From Streptomyces sp. NBC_01306 (GTDB lineage: Bacteria; Actinomycetota; Actinomycetes; Streptomycetales; Streptomycetaceae), in NCBI RefSeq assembly GCF_026340465.1, contig NZ_JAPEPC010000001.1, positions 6,587,501 to 6,651,500 on the forward strand: 64,000 bases of DNA, in the 5' to 3' direction. Shown here one piece after another: positions 44,335-53,579 of this stretch; position 1 is the first letter of the stretch, and each line of letters starts with the position of its first letter. Under the pieces are notes generated by a model. That model was given only the letters and a program-made list of their open reading frames with translations, was not told where the DNA came from and ran no database searches. The translations under genes were made by a program, and so were the position numbers.

Positions 44335-45713
44335 GTCCGGTTCCTCTCCGGCAGCCCGTGCGCGCCGTCACCCGCGGGGCCGGACGTTCCGGCACCGCCC
44401 GGGGCGCCGCCGCGCACGGCCGCCGCGATGTCTGCGGGGGTCGAGGGGTCGAGTTCCAGCTCGTCGAGCCAGGCGGCGTCCGGCGAGTAACGCGCCCGGA
44501 ACGGCCTGCCCACCAGTGCGGGATCGCGAGCCTGGAGCATCCGCAGCCGGAAGAACGCGCCCTCGGCTGTCTCCTCCACCCCGTCGACCACGACCTTGCC
44601 CGGCGTCGCCGACATGACGGGCCCCCGCACCGTGCGAGCCAGGCCCGGCAGTGTGCGGTACGCCTCGGTGAAGATGTCCGCCGCCCTGGCGAGCGGCACC
44701 TTGAAGTAGTCGTACGGTCCGGTGTCCCGCTCCACGAACAGGTAGTACGGCACCGCCCCGGCCGCCAGTTCCGCACGCCACAGCGCGCTCCACACCCGGG
44801 CGTCGTCGTTGACGTGCCCGATCAGCGGGGCCTGGCAGTAGACGACCGCGCCGGTGGCCCTGATCCGGGCCACGGCCCGGCGCGCGAGGTCGCTCTCCAG
44901 CTCCCGCGGGTGGCTGAAGTGCGCCATCACGGCGAGCTGCCGCCCGGACGCCACCACGGACTCGAACAGCCGCAGCACCTCGTCGGCGTCCGGGTCGGTG
45001 ACGTACCGCTGCGGCCAGTAGGCGACGGACTTGGTGCCGATCCGGACCGTACGGACGGACTCGACGCCCAGCAGCGGTTCGATGTGGGCACGCAGCCGCT
45101 CCGTCGACATCACCATCGGGTCGCCGCCCGTGACCAGGACGTCGTGCACCTCGGGATGGCCGCTCAGGTACTCGATGAGCCCCGACGGGTCGGGGGCCGC
45201 GAAGCGCAGATCGGCGTCGCCGATGAACTGCGCCCAGCGGAAGCAGTACGTGCAGTACGCGTGGCAGGTCTGCCCCTGGCCGGGGAAGTAGAGCACCGTC
45301 TCGCGGTACTTGTGCTGGAGCCCGGGGAGCTGGACGCCCTCCTGGCTCGGCACGTTGAGCTGCTGCTGGCCGGACGGATGCGGATTGAGCCGCTCGCGGA
45401 TGTCCCGTACGGCCTCGCGCAGCAGGAGCTTGTCCGACGGGTCGCCGGAGAGCTTGGCGAGCTGGTCCTCGTCGGAGCGCGCCAGCATCCCGCTCTGCGG
45501 GAACGTCAGCTGGAACATGGGGTCTTCGGGGACCCGGTCCCAGTCGATGAGGTGTGACAGCACATATTCGTTGACCCGGAACGGCAGCACGAGCGACACC
45601 CTGCGCACGGTCTCCGTGATGTGTTCGGGCAGCCCGAACCGCCGGGCGATGTCGTCGATGTGGCGCGGCCCGAACGCCCGGAACCTGTCGGGATCCCGCT
45701 GTCCGGCCGGCAT
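44331..45713 (-). CDS. KamA-family radical SAM amino acid 2,3-aminomutase
   Basis: A protein of 460 residues. The radical-SAM cluster motif CxxxCxxC is Cys150, Cys154, Cys157 (CHAYCTYC), GGDP follows near residue 197, and the PLP lysine is Lys373 in TPGK, shorter than the PGGGGK of clostridial lysine 2,3-aminomutase. Two Asp residues that hold the side-chain amine in the lysine enzyme (Asp293 and Asp330 there) appear kept, at HVNDD near 303 and ERDTG at 330, whereas glutamate mutases replace them. A basic substrate such as lysine is therefore likely, giving a beta-amino acid. The start overlaps the carbamoyltransferase stop (TGATG). Confidence 0.88.
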   Translation of the reverse strand: MPAGQRDPDRFRAFGPRHIDDIARRFGLPEHITETVRRVSLVLPFRVNEYVLSHLIDWDRVPEDPMFQLTFPQSGMLARSDEDQLAKLSGDPSDKLLLREAVRDIRERLNPHPSGQQQLNVPSQEGVQLPGLQHKYRETVLYFPGQGQTCHAYCTYCFRWAQFIGDADLRFAAPDPSGLIEYLSGHPEVHDVLVTGGDPMVMSTERLRAHIEPLLGVESVRTVRIGTKSVAYWPQRYVTDPDADEVLRLFESVVASGRQLAVMAHFSHPRELESDLARRAVARIRATGAVVYCQAPLIGHVNDDARVWSALWRAELAAGAVPYYLFVERDTGPYDYFKVPLARAADIFTEAYRTLPGLARTVRGPVMSATPGKVVVDGVEETAEGAFFRLRMLQARDPALVGRPFRARYSPDAAWLDELELDPSTPADIAAAVRGGAPGGAGTSGPAGDGAHGLPERNRT

Positions 45714-47392
45714 CAGTTCGGGCCTCCTGTCCGGTTCGGTTTGCGGTACAGCTCGTCGCCCAGGACCAGGAAGTCGAGGTCCATGGAGCGGAACGCCCGC
45801 ACCGCGTCGGCCGCGGTGTTGACGACGGGTTCGCCCTTGTCGTTGAAGGAGGTGTTGAGCAGCACCGGTGGCACACCGTCCCGCCGCAGGCCGTCCAGGG
45901 CCGCCCCCACCGCCGGTGCCTCGTCGCCGTGCAGCACCTGCGGGCGGGTGGTGCCGTCGACGTGCACGACACCGGGTGCGACACAACGCCCGAGTTCGGT
46001 CGCCCTGGCCGCGCCGAGCATGTAGCGGCTCAGATGCTCCTGCTGCTCCCAGAGCAGGGCGCCGTAGTCGGGCCGGGTGACCCCCGCGAAGGGGCGCCAC
46101 TGCTCGCGGTTCTTGATGGAGTTCACCCGGGCGTGCACCGCCGCGGTGTCCGGTACGGCGATGATCGACCGGCGGCACAGCGCACGCGGCCCGACCTCCG
46201 CCCGGCCCTGGGCGACCGCCCCGACCTGGCCGTCGATGAGCAGTGCGGTCAGCTCGTCGGTGTCGAGGTCGCTGCGGAGCAGTCCCGAAGTGTCCGGCCT
46301 GCCGGGTCCGTTGGTGTGGTCGTAGCCGTGAATGTCGGTGCCCAGATAGGGGCTGAGCGCCCCGGTCCGCCGCTTCGGCGGCCGTACGGTCCAGGCGGCT
46401 CCGAGCGCGACGCCCGCGTCGTGCGGCACCGGCGGGACGTACAGCGGTCCGGGCAGCGTGCCGTTGGTGCTGCAGTTCAGCGCCACGCCGCCGCTCATGC
46501 AGAGCTGTTCGACACCGGACGTCTTGCGGGTCAGCGCCGCGAGATGACTGACGGTCTCCTCGATGAGCCGCTGTGCGGTGTAGGCCACGAGAATCGCGCG
46601 GGGGTCATCGGTGAGTGCCTCCTCGGGGGCGCTCGGCGCGTCGGCGCCCGCGATCCGGGTGTAGCGCTCCCGCCACCGGGCGACCGTCGTGTCGTACTGC
46701 TCCCTGATCTCGTCGGCGGTGGCGTGCCCGGTGCTCTCCGCCAGCGGCTCGACGGCCAGCCGGAAGTCGTCGGCCCGGATGTCGACCAGGGACTCGACGT
46801 CAAGACCGGCGGCGCGGCCGTACGCGGCGAGACCCATGGTCTTGCCCGCGTTGAGGAAGGAGAAGCCGAGCCAGGTGGACGCGGCGTCGTAGGCGTAACC
46901 CAGCGACGCGGTGCGCTGCCAGGTCCGCTCCAGGCGCGGTTCGGCGCCGTCCTCGTACGTCCAGATGGTGGAGGACTCGTTCTCGCCGTGCCCGTCGACT
47001 ACCAGGACCCCGGCCCTGGAGAAGGGCGAGGCGTAGAACGACGAGGCGGCGTGCGCCTGGTGGTGGGGTACGCGGACGACCTCGGGGGTGCGATCGCCGA
47101 AGTCCAGGCCGACGGCGTACGCCAGGAACTCCGCGTCGGTCGCGAACCGGCGCGGGTACAGCTGCTCGCTGTCCCAGCCGAGCGCGACCATATCGATGTC
47201 GGCGGCGGAGATCCCGGCCTGTTCCAGACAGAACCGGGCCGCGCCCAGCGGTTTGCGGTAGAGCGAGTGCCGGCGCCGGTTGCACCGCTCCTCCTCGGAG
47301 AAGGCGACGATCTCACCGTTCCCGTCGATGAGGCAGGCGGCGCTGTCGTGCCACCCGGCGGGAGGGGCGTTGACTCCAAGAATCCACGTCAT
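45713..47392 (-). CDS. O-carbamoyltransferase (NodU/CmcH/TobZ family)
   Basis: A protein of 559 residues. The N-terminal part has a YrdC-partner/Kae1-like fold with metal and nucleotide residues in PHHQAHAASSFYASPF near residue 115 and VVDGHGENESSTIW; the C-terminal part has NTSFNDKGEPVV near residue 518. The family transfers carbamoyl from carbamoyl phosphate, through carbamoyl-AMP, to a hydroxyl. The product of this cluster should therefore carry a carbamate, and some building block must carry a hydroxyl. The ATG has AGGAGAG upstream. The gap to the tandem ATP-grasp gene is only 29 bases, so all are probably on one mRNA. Confidence 0.92.
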   Translation of the reverse strand: MTWILGVNAPPAGWHDSAACLIDGNGEIVAFSEEERCNRRRHSLYRKPLGAARFCLEQAGISAADIDMVALGWDSEQLYPRRFATDAEFLAYAVGLDFGDRTPEVVRVPHHQAHAASSFYASPFSRAGVLVVDGHGENESSTIWTYEDGAEPRLERTWQRTASLGYAYDAASTWLGFSFLNAGKTMGLAAYGRAAGLDVESLVDIRADDFRLAVEPLAESTGHATADEIREQYDTTVARWRERYTRIAGADAPSAPEEALTDDPRAILVAYTAQRLIEETVSHLAALTRKTSGVEQLCMSGGVALNCSTNGTLPGPLYVPPVPHDAGVALGAAWTVRPPKRRTGALSPYLGTDIHGYDHTNGPGRPDTSGLLRSDLDTDELTALLIDGQVGAVAQGRAEVGPRALCRRSIIAVPDTAAVHARVNSIKNREQWRPFAGVTRPDYGALLWEQQEHLSRYMLGAARATELGRCVAPGVVHVDGTTRPQVLHGDEAPAVGAALDGLRRDGVPPVLLNTSFNDKGEPVVNTAADAVRAFRSMDLDFLVLGDELYRKPNRTGGPN

Positions 47393-47421
47393 GCGCGTCT
47401 CTCCTCGTTGGCTGTGGTCAG

Positions 47422-49875
47422 TCACGGAAGTCGGGTGAGGGTGTGGCGCACGGCACGCTGGGCGCGGCCGAGCGCGGCCGCGCACTCGTCCGGGCTGTCG
47501 CCGACGGCGATCAGCGCGGCGAGGCGGGGCACGATGCCGCGTGGGGGCAGCAGCAGTTCGCTGCCCGGGGCGACGAGCGGGACCGCTTCGACGATGCCGG
47601 GTTCGGCAGCGGCGGCGGTCAGATCGAGGGAGTCCACAGTGCAGTCGTGCTCGGGGTAGACGAAGCGGACCTCGGCGCAGCGGTCCCGGGTTTGGGTGAG
47701 GTCGGGGGTGCGGCCGAGCGCGATGTCCACGGCGGCCGTGACCGGGCAGACGCCGGTGGCGAGCGTCCCGAGCAGCGGGATGAAGTCGCCGCCGAGCCGG
47801 CCGTTCACCTCCACGACGCGCGGCCCGGTGCGGGTGAGGCGCAGCTCGGTGTGGGTCAGGCCGGTGCGGACACCGAGGACCGTATGGGCCCGCGCCACCA
47901 CGGACCGCACCTCGTCGGCCCAGGGCTCGTCGCGCCAGGGGGCGACCCGGTGGCCGGTCTCCTCGAAGTACGGGGCGAATCCGAGCTGCTTGTGCGCGAC
48001 GTTGACGATGCGGACCGCCCCGTCGGAGACCGCGCAGTCCACACTGATCTCCGGGCCCTCCAGATACTCCTCGACGATCGCGCCGTCCAGGGCGCTGATG
48101 CCGGGGAACGAGGAGGTGCGCGCCTGCTCGAAGGAGCGGGCGAGCTGTTCGGGGCCGTCCACGAGGCTGACCCCGATGCTGCCGGCAAGCCCGCGCGGTT
48201 TGACCACGACCGGCCAGCCGAGCGCCTCGGCGGCCTCCGCAGCCTCCGCCCGGCTGTGCACATGGCGGTACGCGGCCGAGGGGACCCCGGCCGCGCCGAG
48301 CAGCCGCCGGGTGGCCAGCTTGTCGCGGCAGCGCCGGGCCGCCTCGGGGCTCATATGCGGCAGCCGCAGCAGCCGTGCCACCTCGGCGGTGGTCTCCAGG
48401 AGGGTCTCGTCCCAGGTCAGTACGGCGCCGGGTCCTTCATGGCCGTCCAGCAGTTCCGCCACGGCCCGCGCGGTGGCCGTGGCATCGGAGGTGTCCGCGG
48501 TCCGGAACCGGTCGCCCACATAAGGGCGTTGCCAGTCGACGGCGGTGCTCTGGACGAGGGCGGCCTCGACCCCTGCGGCGACGGCGCTCAGCGCGTACGA
48601 GCGGTAGGGCGGATTGCCGCAGCCCACGACGGCGAGCCGGCCGGGCCGCCGGACGTCGACGGGGGCGCACACCAGCGAGGCTTCCCGGATCGTGCGGCGG
48701 ACGGCCTCCGTGACCCCGGCGCTGTCCCGCCCGCGGAACCGGAACCGGATGCCGGCGTTCTCGTACCCGCCCTCGCTCAGCAACGCCCCGTCGTGCGGGC
48801 GTACTTCGGCGTACGGTCCGGGCGCCGCGTCGGAGGCCCGGGGCCCGGTCGCCGAGAGGACCCGGCAGGGCATCGGCACCGAGGGCGGCACCAGCAGCCA
48901 GCCCGCCACATCGGCGGGTCCTTCGAAGGCGGGCGCGGATCCGTTCCCGATGCCCGTCTGCTGGGCGACGGCCACCGCCATCAGGTCGATACCGTGCACC
49001 TCACGCCAGATGAAGGGCACTTCGGCGCCGCCCGGCCTCGCCCCGATCTCCAGGACGGTCAGTGCGCCGCTCCCGCTCTCGAAGAGCTCCAGATGGAAGA
49101 CCGCGGGCCCGGCGAAGAGGGCACCGGCCGTCGCCGCGGCGATCTCTCCGATCCGGCCGAGGAGTACGGGGTCGTCGATCTCGACGGAGCCGAGTGCGGC
49201 GCCTGCGGTGAACTCCAGACAGGTGCTCAGATAGCGGGACGCCCGCCACGCGCCGAGGCCGTCCCCTGCGTCCCCCGTGTACACGCCGTCGACGTGCAGC
49301 ACCTCGTCGGGCAGCCACGGCTGTACGAGCATCTCGGTGTCGCGCGGGAACGCGTACGCCCGGAGCGCGTCGGGGGAGTCGAGCCGCCGGATTCCGGCAC
49401 TGGCCGTGCCCCGCCGCGGTTTGACCAGCACCGGCCAGCCGTGCCGGGCGGCGAAGGACCCGACCGCGGCGTGGTCCGGCGCGTCGGCCGTCGCGGGGAC
49501 GGGGACGCCCGCGGCCGTGAGCCGCTGGGCCATCAGCAGTTTGTCCCGCAGGGGTTCCAGGTCCTCGCTGCGCTGTCCGGGCAGGCCGAACTCGCCGCGC
49601 AGATCGGCGGCCAGATCGAGATCGGTCTCCTGGAGCGCCACGATGCGGGTCGGCGGCCCGGTCTGCTCGGCCAGCGAGCCGATCGCGTCACGGACCTGTT
49701 TGACGTTCTCCGTGCTGTCCACGAGCCGTACGCCCGCGGCCTGTTCGTGCGGCAGATGGCGGGCGGCCCGTTCGGTGGTGACGTAGCTGACGCGGTGGAC
49801 GGCGTGGTCCAGATACGCGGCGTAGTCGGCATACCGGTCGGTCCAGCGGTGGATGACCATCACGTGTTCGGGCAC
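47422..49875 (-). CDS. Tandem ATP-grasp ligase (two complete modules in one protein)
   Basis: A protein of 817 residues made of two ATP-grasp ligases. Module 1 (about 1-405) has WPVLVKPRRGTASAG and LTVLEIGARPGG; module 2 (about 410-817) begins with a new pre-ATP-grasp Rossmann start (RLAVVGCGNPPYRS) and has WPVVVKPRGLAGSIG and RVVEVNGRLGGDF. ATP-grasp proteins of this type join amino acids through acyl phosphates, as in dapdiamide and bacilysin synthesis, so this one could form two successive peptide bonds. The GTG at 49875 has a perfect AGGAGG with a 7-base spacer. It is the first gene of the coupled minus-strand chain. Confidence 0.87.
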   Translation of the reverse strand: MPEHVMVIHRWTDRYADYAAYLDHAVHRVSYVTTERAARHLPHEQAAGVRLVDSTENVKQVRDAIGSLAEQTGPPTRIVALQETDLDLAADLRGEFGLPGQRSEDLEPLRDKLLMAQRLTAAGVPVPATADAPDHAAVGSFAARHGWPVLVKPRRGTASAGIRRLDSPDALRAYAFPRDTEMLVQPWLPDEVLHVDGVYTGDAGDGLGAWRASRYLSTCLEFTAGAALGSVEIDDPVLLGRIGEIAAATAGALFAGPAVFHLELFESGSGALTVLEIGARPGGAEVPFIWREVHGIDLMAVAVAQQTGIGNGSAPAFEGPADVAGWLLVPPSVPMPCRVLSATGPRASDAAPGPYAEVRPHDGALLSEGGYENAGIRFRFRGRDSAGVTEAVRRTIREASLVCAPVDVRRPGRLAVVGCGNPPYRSYALSAVAAGVEAALVQSTAVDWQRPYVGDRFRTADTSDATATARAVAELLDGHEGPGAVLTWDETLLETTAEVARLLRLPHMSPEAARRCRDKLATRRLLGAAGVPSAAYRHVHSRAEAAEAAEALGWPVVVKPRGLAGSIGVSLVDGPEQLARSFEQARTSSFPGISALDGAIVEEYLEGPEISVDCAVSDGAVRIVNVAHKQLGFAPYFEETGHRVAPWRDEPWADEVRSVVARAHTVLGVRTGLTHTELRLTRTGPRVVEVNGRLGGDFIPLLGTLATGVCPVTAAVDIALGRTPDLTQTRDRCAEVRFVYPEHDCTVDSLDLTAAAAEPGIVEAVPLVAPGSELLLPPRGIVPRLAALIAVGDSPDECAAALGRAQRAVRHTLTRLP

Positions 49876-50062
49876 TGAGATGCCTCCTGGGGCAGGAACG
49901 AGCACGGGCGGGGCGGGGAAGGCGGTACCGGGGCGGCGGGCCGTCCGGCGCGTGGTCGGGGTGGGGGCGGCGGCGCCCCGCCGGGCCGACGGCGGTGGCG
50001 CGTCCGGGTGCGCCGGGCGTTCCGTGCCGGACGGCGGTTTCGCGGTGCTGACCGTGGGCCGG

Positions 50063-51313
50063 TCAGCACTCTCCGGCGGCGGACAGGAGCGTGTGGTGCA
50101 TGTCCCACAGCAGTTCCGCACACTGCTCGCGGCCGATGTCCTTGGCGGTGAGCCGCGCCGACAGACCGGACGCGCTCTCCTGGACGCGGGCGTAACAACG
50201 CGGGCCGATCGAGGTGAAGGGCTCCTCCCAGGTGATGGCGGGCTCGTCAATGGGTGCCGGTTCCCCGGAATCGGGAGGCTGCCGCTCCGGCAGGGTCACG
50301 TAGTTGAAGGCACAGGCGGGTTCGGGCGCCCCGGGTCTGCCGGCGAGCAGCGCGGCCACCGCGGTGACGTCGTGCGCACCGTGGCGGAAGGCACCGAGGC
50401 TGCTCCAGTGCGTGGCGGATGCCAGCTTGCGCAGGTCGTCCTCGCGGGCGCCCTCGATCAGGGCGGGCACCCACTGGTTCATCGAGGTGACCACGTGCTT
50501 CCAGCGGGCGGAGAAGCGGTTGGCGCTCATCAGCTGCACCAGCAGGGCGTCGGTGCCGCAGATCCTGGCCACGCTGCGGGCGTAGGCGGCGAGGACGACG
50601 CTGGAGGGGGACACCTCCGCCGCAGCCGCGACCGTACGGGCGGCGGCGCGGGCGGGTCCGGAACGCAGGGTGGCCTGGACGGCACCGGCACCGGCCGTGG
50701 CCGGCAGGGCGACGGGCGGTGCCCGGTCGAGAAGCCGGTCCCAGTGGTCGAGTGCGGCGCTCTGCCGGCGCAGGCCCGCGGGCGTGAACTGGTCGGCGGC
50801 CAGCTCGGCGGGGCCGGGTGCGGGGGCAGGTCCGGCTCCGGACGGGTCCGTGAGCGCCCCGGTGAACTCCTGGTGCAGCACTTCCTCGGCCCAGGCGTCA
50901 GCGGCGATGTGGTGTTTGACGAACAGCAGGTGGGAGGCGGTCCCCGCCCGGGTCAACAGGGCGGCCCGCCAGCCGTGTTCATCGCCGAGGCGGAAGCGCA
51001 GGGAGGCCGGGCCCGTGACGAAGTCCCCGGGTGGAGTGCCACCCGTCTCGACCACCAGCAGCGAGTCGGAGAAGTCATCGTCGGGCGTCAACTGACCTGG
51101 TGAGCCGGGATCCTGGAGGTCGTAGCGCGTCCTCAGCGACGGATGGCGGGCGACAACGGCCCGCAGGGCCGTGCGCACCTTCTCCGTGCCGACGCCGTGG
51201 GGGAGCGCCCAGAGCGCGGCGTTGTTCGCCTCGTGCCACCGGGCGCTCGGCAGATCCCGGATGTCGTGCCAGACCGAGAGCTGGCCCAGCGAAAGCGGTC
51301 CCGCCACAGACAT
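50063..51313 (-). CDS. Free-standing NRPS condensation-domain protein
   Basis: A protein of 416 residues that is a single condensation domain. The catalytic motif HHxxxD is present at residues 134-139 (HHIAADAW), LSLGQLSVW lies at the start (core C1) and a FNYVTLPE-like core is near residue 345. Without attached carrier or adenylation domains, it must work with carriers in trans, such as the one at 40661 or the fused carrier at 41002. It may form an amide or ester bond, or act as a tailoring acyltransferase. The ATG at 51313 has GGAGG upstream. A 187-base gap separates it from the tandem ATP-grasp gene on the same strand. Confidence 0.87.
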   Translation of the reverse strand: MSVAGPLSLGQLSVWHDIRDLPSARWHEANNAALWALPHGVGTEKVRTALRAVVARHPSLRTRYDLQDPGSPGQLTPDDDFSDSLLVVETGGTPPGDFVTGPASLRFRLGDEHGWRAALLTRAGTASHLLFVKHHIAADAWAEEVLHQEFTGALTDPSGAGPAPAPGPAELAADQFTPAGLRRQSAALDHWDRLLDRAPPVALPATAGAGAVQATLRSGPARAAARTVAAAAEVSPSSVVLAAYARSVARICGTDALLVQLMSANRFSARWKHVVTSMNQWVPALIEGAREDDLRKLASATHWSSLGAFRHGAHDVTAVAALLAGRPGAPEPACAFNYVTLPERQPPDSGEPAPIDEPAITWEEPFTSIGPRCYARVQESASGLSARLTAKDIGREQCAELLWDMHHTLLSAAGEC

Positions 51314-51780
51314 CCACCCCCTCCATAGACATGGGCCAAGACTTTCGCATCGTGAAATCAACTTTCCACGCACCGCTGACGCTGCCACACACTGTTGAAG
51401 CCTGTCCAGGTTGAACGGCCCCCCGCCGCCCCTTCGCTCACCGTTCATCACCCCACAACACCGGTCTGGAGAAAGGGAGTTGGGACTTCGTGAAAATTGA
51501 CCGCACTCGCACTCCCGCGCGTGGCGCGCCCCTGTACCGGTCGCGGAGTGAGCCACATCACATGCCATCCCCGGCGTCTCCGTGAGAGTCTGGGCCCGCC
51601 TTCGGAAGTAGGTTTCCGCGATGCGAAATATGCGGAGTCGGATACGAGAAGAGCGCGACGGTAACCGTCGGCCGGGTCCCGCGCGGCGCGCTCCCGCGCC
51701 CGGCCGACCTGCCGGAGAGGCGGAAGGGCCGGCCCGCCCCCGGACCATCGTTCCCGCACCAGACGAGGGGCCTCAGCAAC
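51314..51780. other. Divergent control region of the cluster
   Basis: A 467-base region between the minus-strand and plus-strand arms. It should hold both arms' promoters, but I cannot fix either with confidence. A frame of 31 codons from GTG 51490 has a partial ribosome site and is not supported. No regulatory gene is here. Confidence 0.5.
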
Positions 51781-53526
51781 GTGACGCAACAGCCGTACCA
51801 CCAGGCCGGTGACGCCGGGGAGTTCCTGCACGACTTCCTGCTTCGTGCGGTGGGGACGACCCCGGACCGCCCGGCCGTGGTGGAGTCCCCCCGGCCCGGG
51901 CAGACCACCGTGACGACCTACGGCGAACTCGGCTCCCTGGTGCACACCTACACCGCGGCGCTGGATGAACTGGGCATCGAGACCGGCGCCCGGGTGATTC
52001 TGGAGGCCGAGACGACCGCGCTGTCCGTCGCGATGTTCCTGGCCTGCTCACGGGCCGGCCTCACCTTCATCCCGGTGAGCCCCGAAATGCCGGGCCGGCG
52101 GCTGCTGTCCATCATCGCGACCGCGCGGCCCGCCCTCCACCTCCAGGCGGCGGACGGCGAACGTGCGGACATCCCCCACGAGGTCGGGGCGGCCAGGTTC
52201 GGGCCCGGAGGGCTGGCCGTGGAGCGGATGCCGGACTGGCGTACCCCCCGGCGGCGTACCCCCTGTGTCACCGACCCCGCCTACATCATCTTCACGTCCG
52301 GTACCACGGGGCGGCCCAAGGGCGTCGTGATGAGCCACCGGGCCGTGGTCGCCTTCTACCGGGGCATGCTGGCCCACCGCCTCGCCACCCCCGACGACCG
52401 GATCGCCAGCACCTCGCCCCTCCAGTTCGACTTCTCGCTGCTCAACATCGGCCTGGCGCTGGGCAGCGGAGCATCGGTCGTCCCCGTCCCGCCGCGACTG
52501 GTGCGCTGGCCGAGGCACTTCCTGCGGGTGCTCCGGGAGACCGGGGCGACCCAGGTCAACGGCGTACCGTCGATCTGGCGCCAGGCGCTGCGGTACGAGC
52601 CCGCGCGGCTGGCCGCGCTCCAGGGGCTGCGCCGCGTCCTCTTCTGCGGCGAGGTGTTCCCACCGGCCGAGCTGCGCCGGCTCCAGGAACTCCTGACACG
52701 GGCGGAGTTCACCAACTGCTACGGCAGCACCGAGTCGATGGCCTGCTCGTTCGAGCCGGTGCCCCGCCCGCTCCCCGAGACGGCGGACCAGCTCTCCATC
52801 GGCATCGCCCATCCCGGCGCGGAGCTGCTTCTCGTCGACGGCACGGGCGAGATCGTCGAGGAGCCCGGCGTACCCGGCGAACTCCATCTGCGCAGCCCCG
52901 CGCTGTTCACGGGGTACTGGGACGACCCGGTGGCCACCCGGGCCGCGCTGGTGCCCGATCCGCTGTCCCCGCAGTCGGGCCAGCTGGTCCTGCGCACCGG
53001 CGATCTGGGCGTACGGGGCAAGGACGGGGAGTTCTACTTCTGCGGCCGGACCGACTCCCAGGTGCAGATCAACGGCAACAGGGTCGAACTGGGCGAGGTG
53101 GAGCAGCAGTTGCAGGCGTACCCGGGTGTCACGGCGGCCGCCGTGCTGGCGCTTCCGGGGCCGGACGGCGGGCAGCATCTGACGGCGTTCACCGTGCCGG
53201 CCACGCGCCGGACCTCCACTGACGGGCCCCACGGCGAGGCGAACGCGTGGGACGCGGGCGCCCTGCGGGACTTCTGCGCGCGGACGCTGCCCCCGTACAT
53301 GGTCCCGCAGGAGTTCCACCTGGTGGACACGCTGCCCACGACGGCGAACGGCAAGGTCGACCGCGTGGCGCTGGCAGCGGGTGTCGGTGCCGTACCGGAA
53401 TCCGGTGGCGGCTCCGTAGAGGGCTCACCGGGCTCACCGGATTCAGCAGGCGCGCCGGATTCCACAGGACGGCCGCCCGGGATTCCCGTCCGGGCCCCGG
53501 CCGTTCTGCGCGGGTGCGGTCGCTGA
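51781..53526 (+). CDS. Second free-standing amino-acid adenylation enzyme
   Basis: A protein of 581 residues with the full adenylation set: FTSGTTGRPKG (A3), FDFSLLN (A4 with the amine-binding Asp), NCYGSTE (A5), LRTGDLG (A7), CGRTDSQVQINGNRVELGE (A8) and TANGKVDR (A10). It lacks a carrier domain; the last 60 residues are a Gly/Ser/Pro-rich tail. The FCGE motif again suggests the DltA-like clade, and my eye-read pocket code is D-F-L-S-L-C-C-A-C-K, unassigned. It starts the divergent arm of the cluster, and its acceptor could be the carrier fused to the BtrH-like protein. The GTG start has a weak ribosome site (GAGGGG, 11 bases). Confidence 0.85.
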   Translation: MTQQPYHQAGDAGEFLHDFLLRAVGTTPDRPAVVESPRPGQTTVTTYGELGSLVHTYTAALDELGIETGARVILEAETTALSVAMFLACSRAGLTFIPVSPEMPGRRLLSIIATARPALHLQAADGERADIPHEVGAARFGPGGLAVERMPDWRTPRRRTPCVTDPAYIIFTSGTTGRPKGVVMSHRAVVAFYRGMLAHRLATPDDRIASTSPLQFDFSLLNIGLALGSGASVVPVPPRLVRWPRHFLRVLRETGATQVNGVPSIWRQALRYEPARLAALQGLRRVLFCGEVFPPAELRRLQELLTRAEFTNCYGSTESMACSFEPVPRPLPETADQLSIGIAHPGAELLLVDGTGEIVEEPGVPGELHLRSPALFTGYWDDPVATRAALVPDPLSPQSGQLVLRTGDLGVRGKDGEFYFCGRTDSQVQINGNRVELGEVEQQLQAYPGVTAAAVLALPGPDGGQHLTAFTVPATRRTSTDGPHGEANAWDAGALRDFCARTLPPYMVPQEFHLVDTLPTTANGKVDRVALAAGVGAVPESGGGSVEGSPGSPDSAGAPDSTGRPPGIPVRAPAVLRGCGR

Positions 53527-53579
53527 GTCCGCCCGGTCCGCGGTGATCCGGCACCGAACCCGCCCCGTAGGAGAGAACT

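Noticed and set aside
51490..51585. A 31-codon frame from GTG with a partial GGGAG site in the divergent cluster control region
   Set aside because: The spacing is long, codon use is not typical and no function or homologue is recognised.
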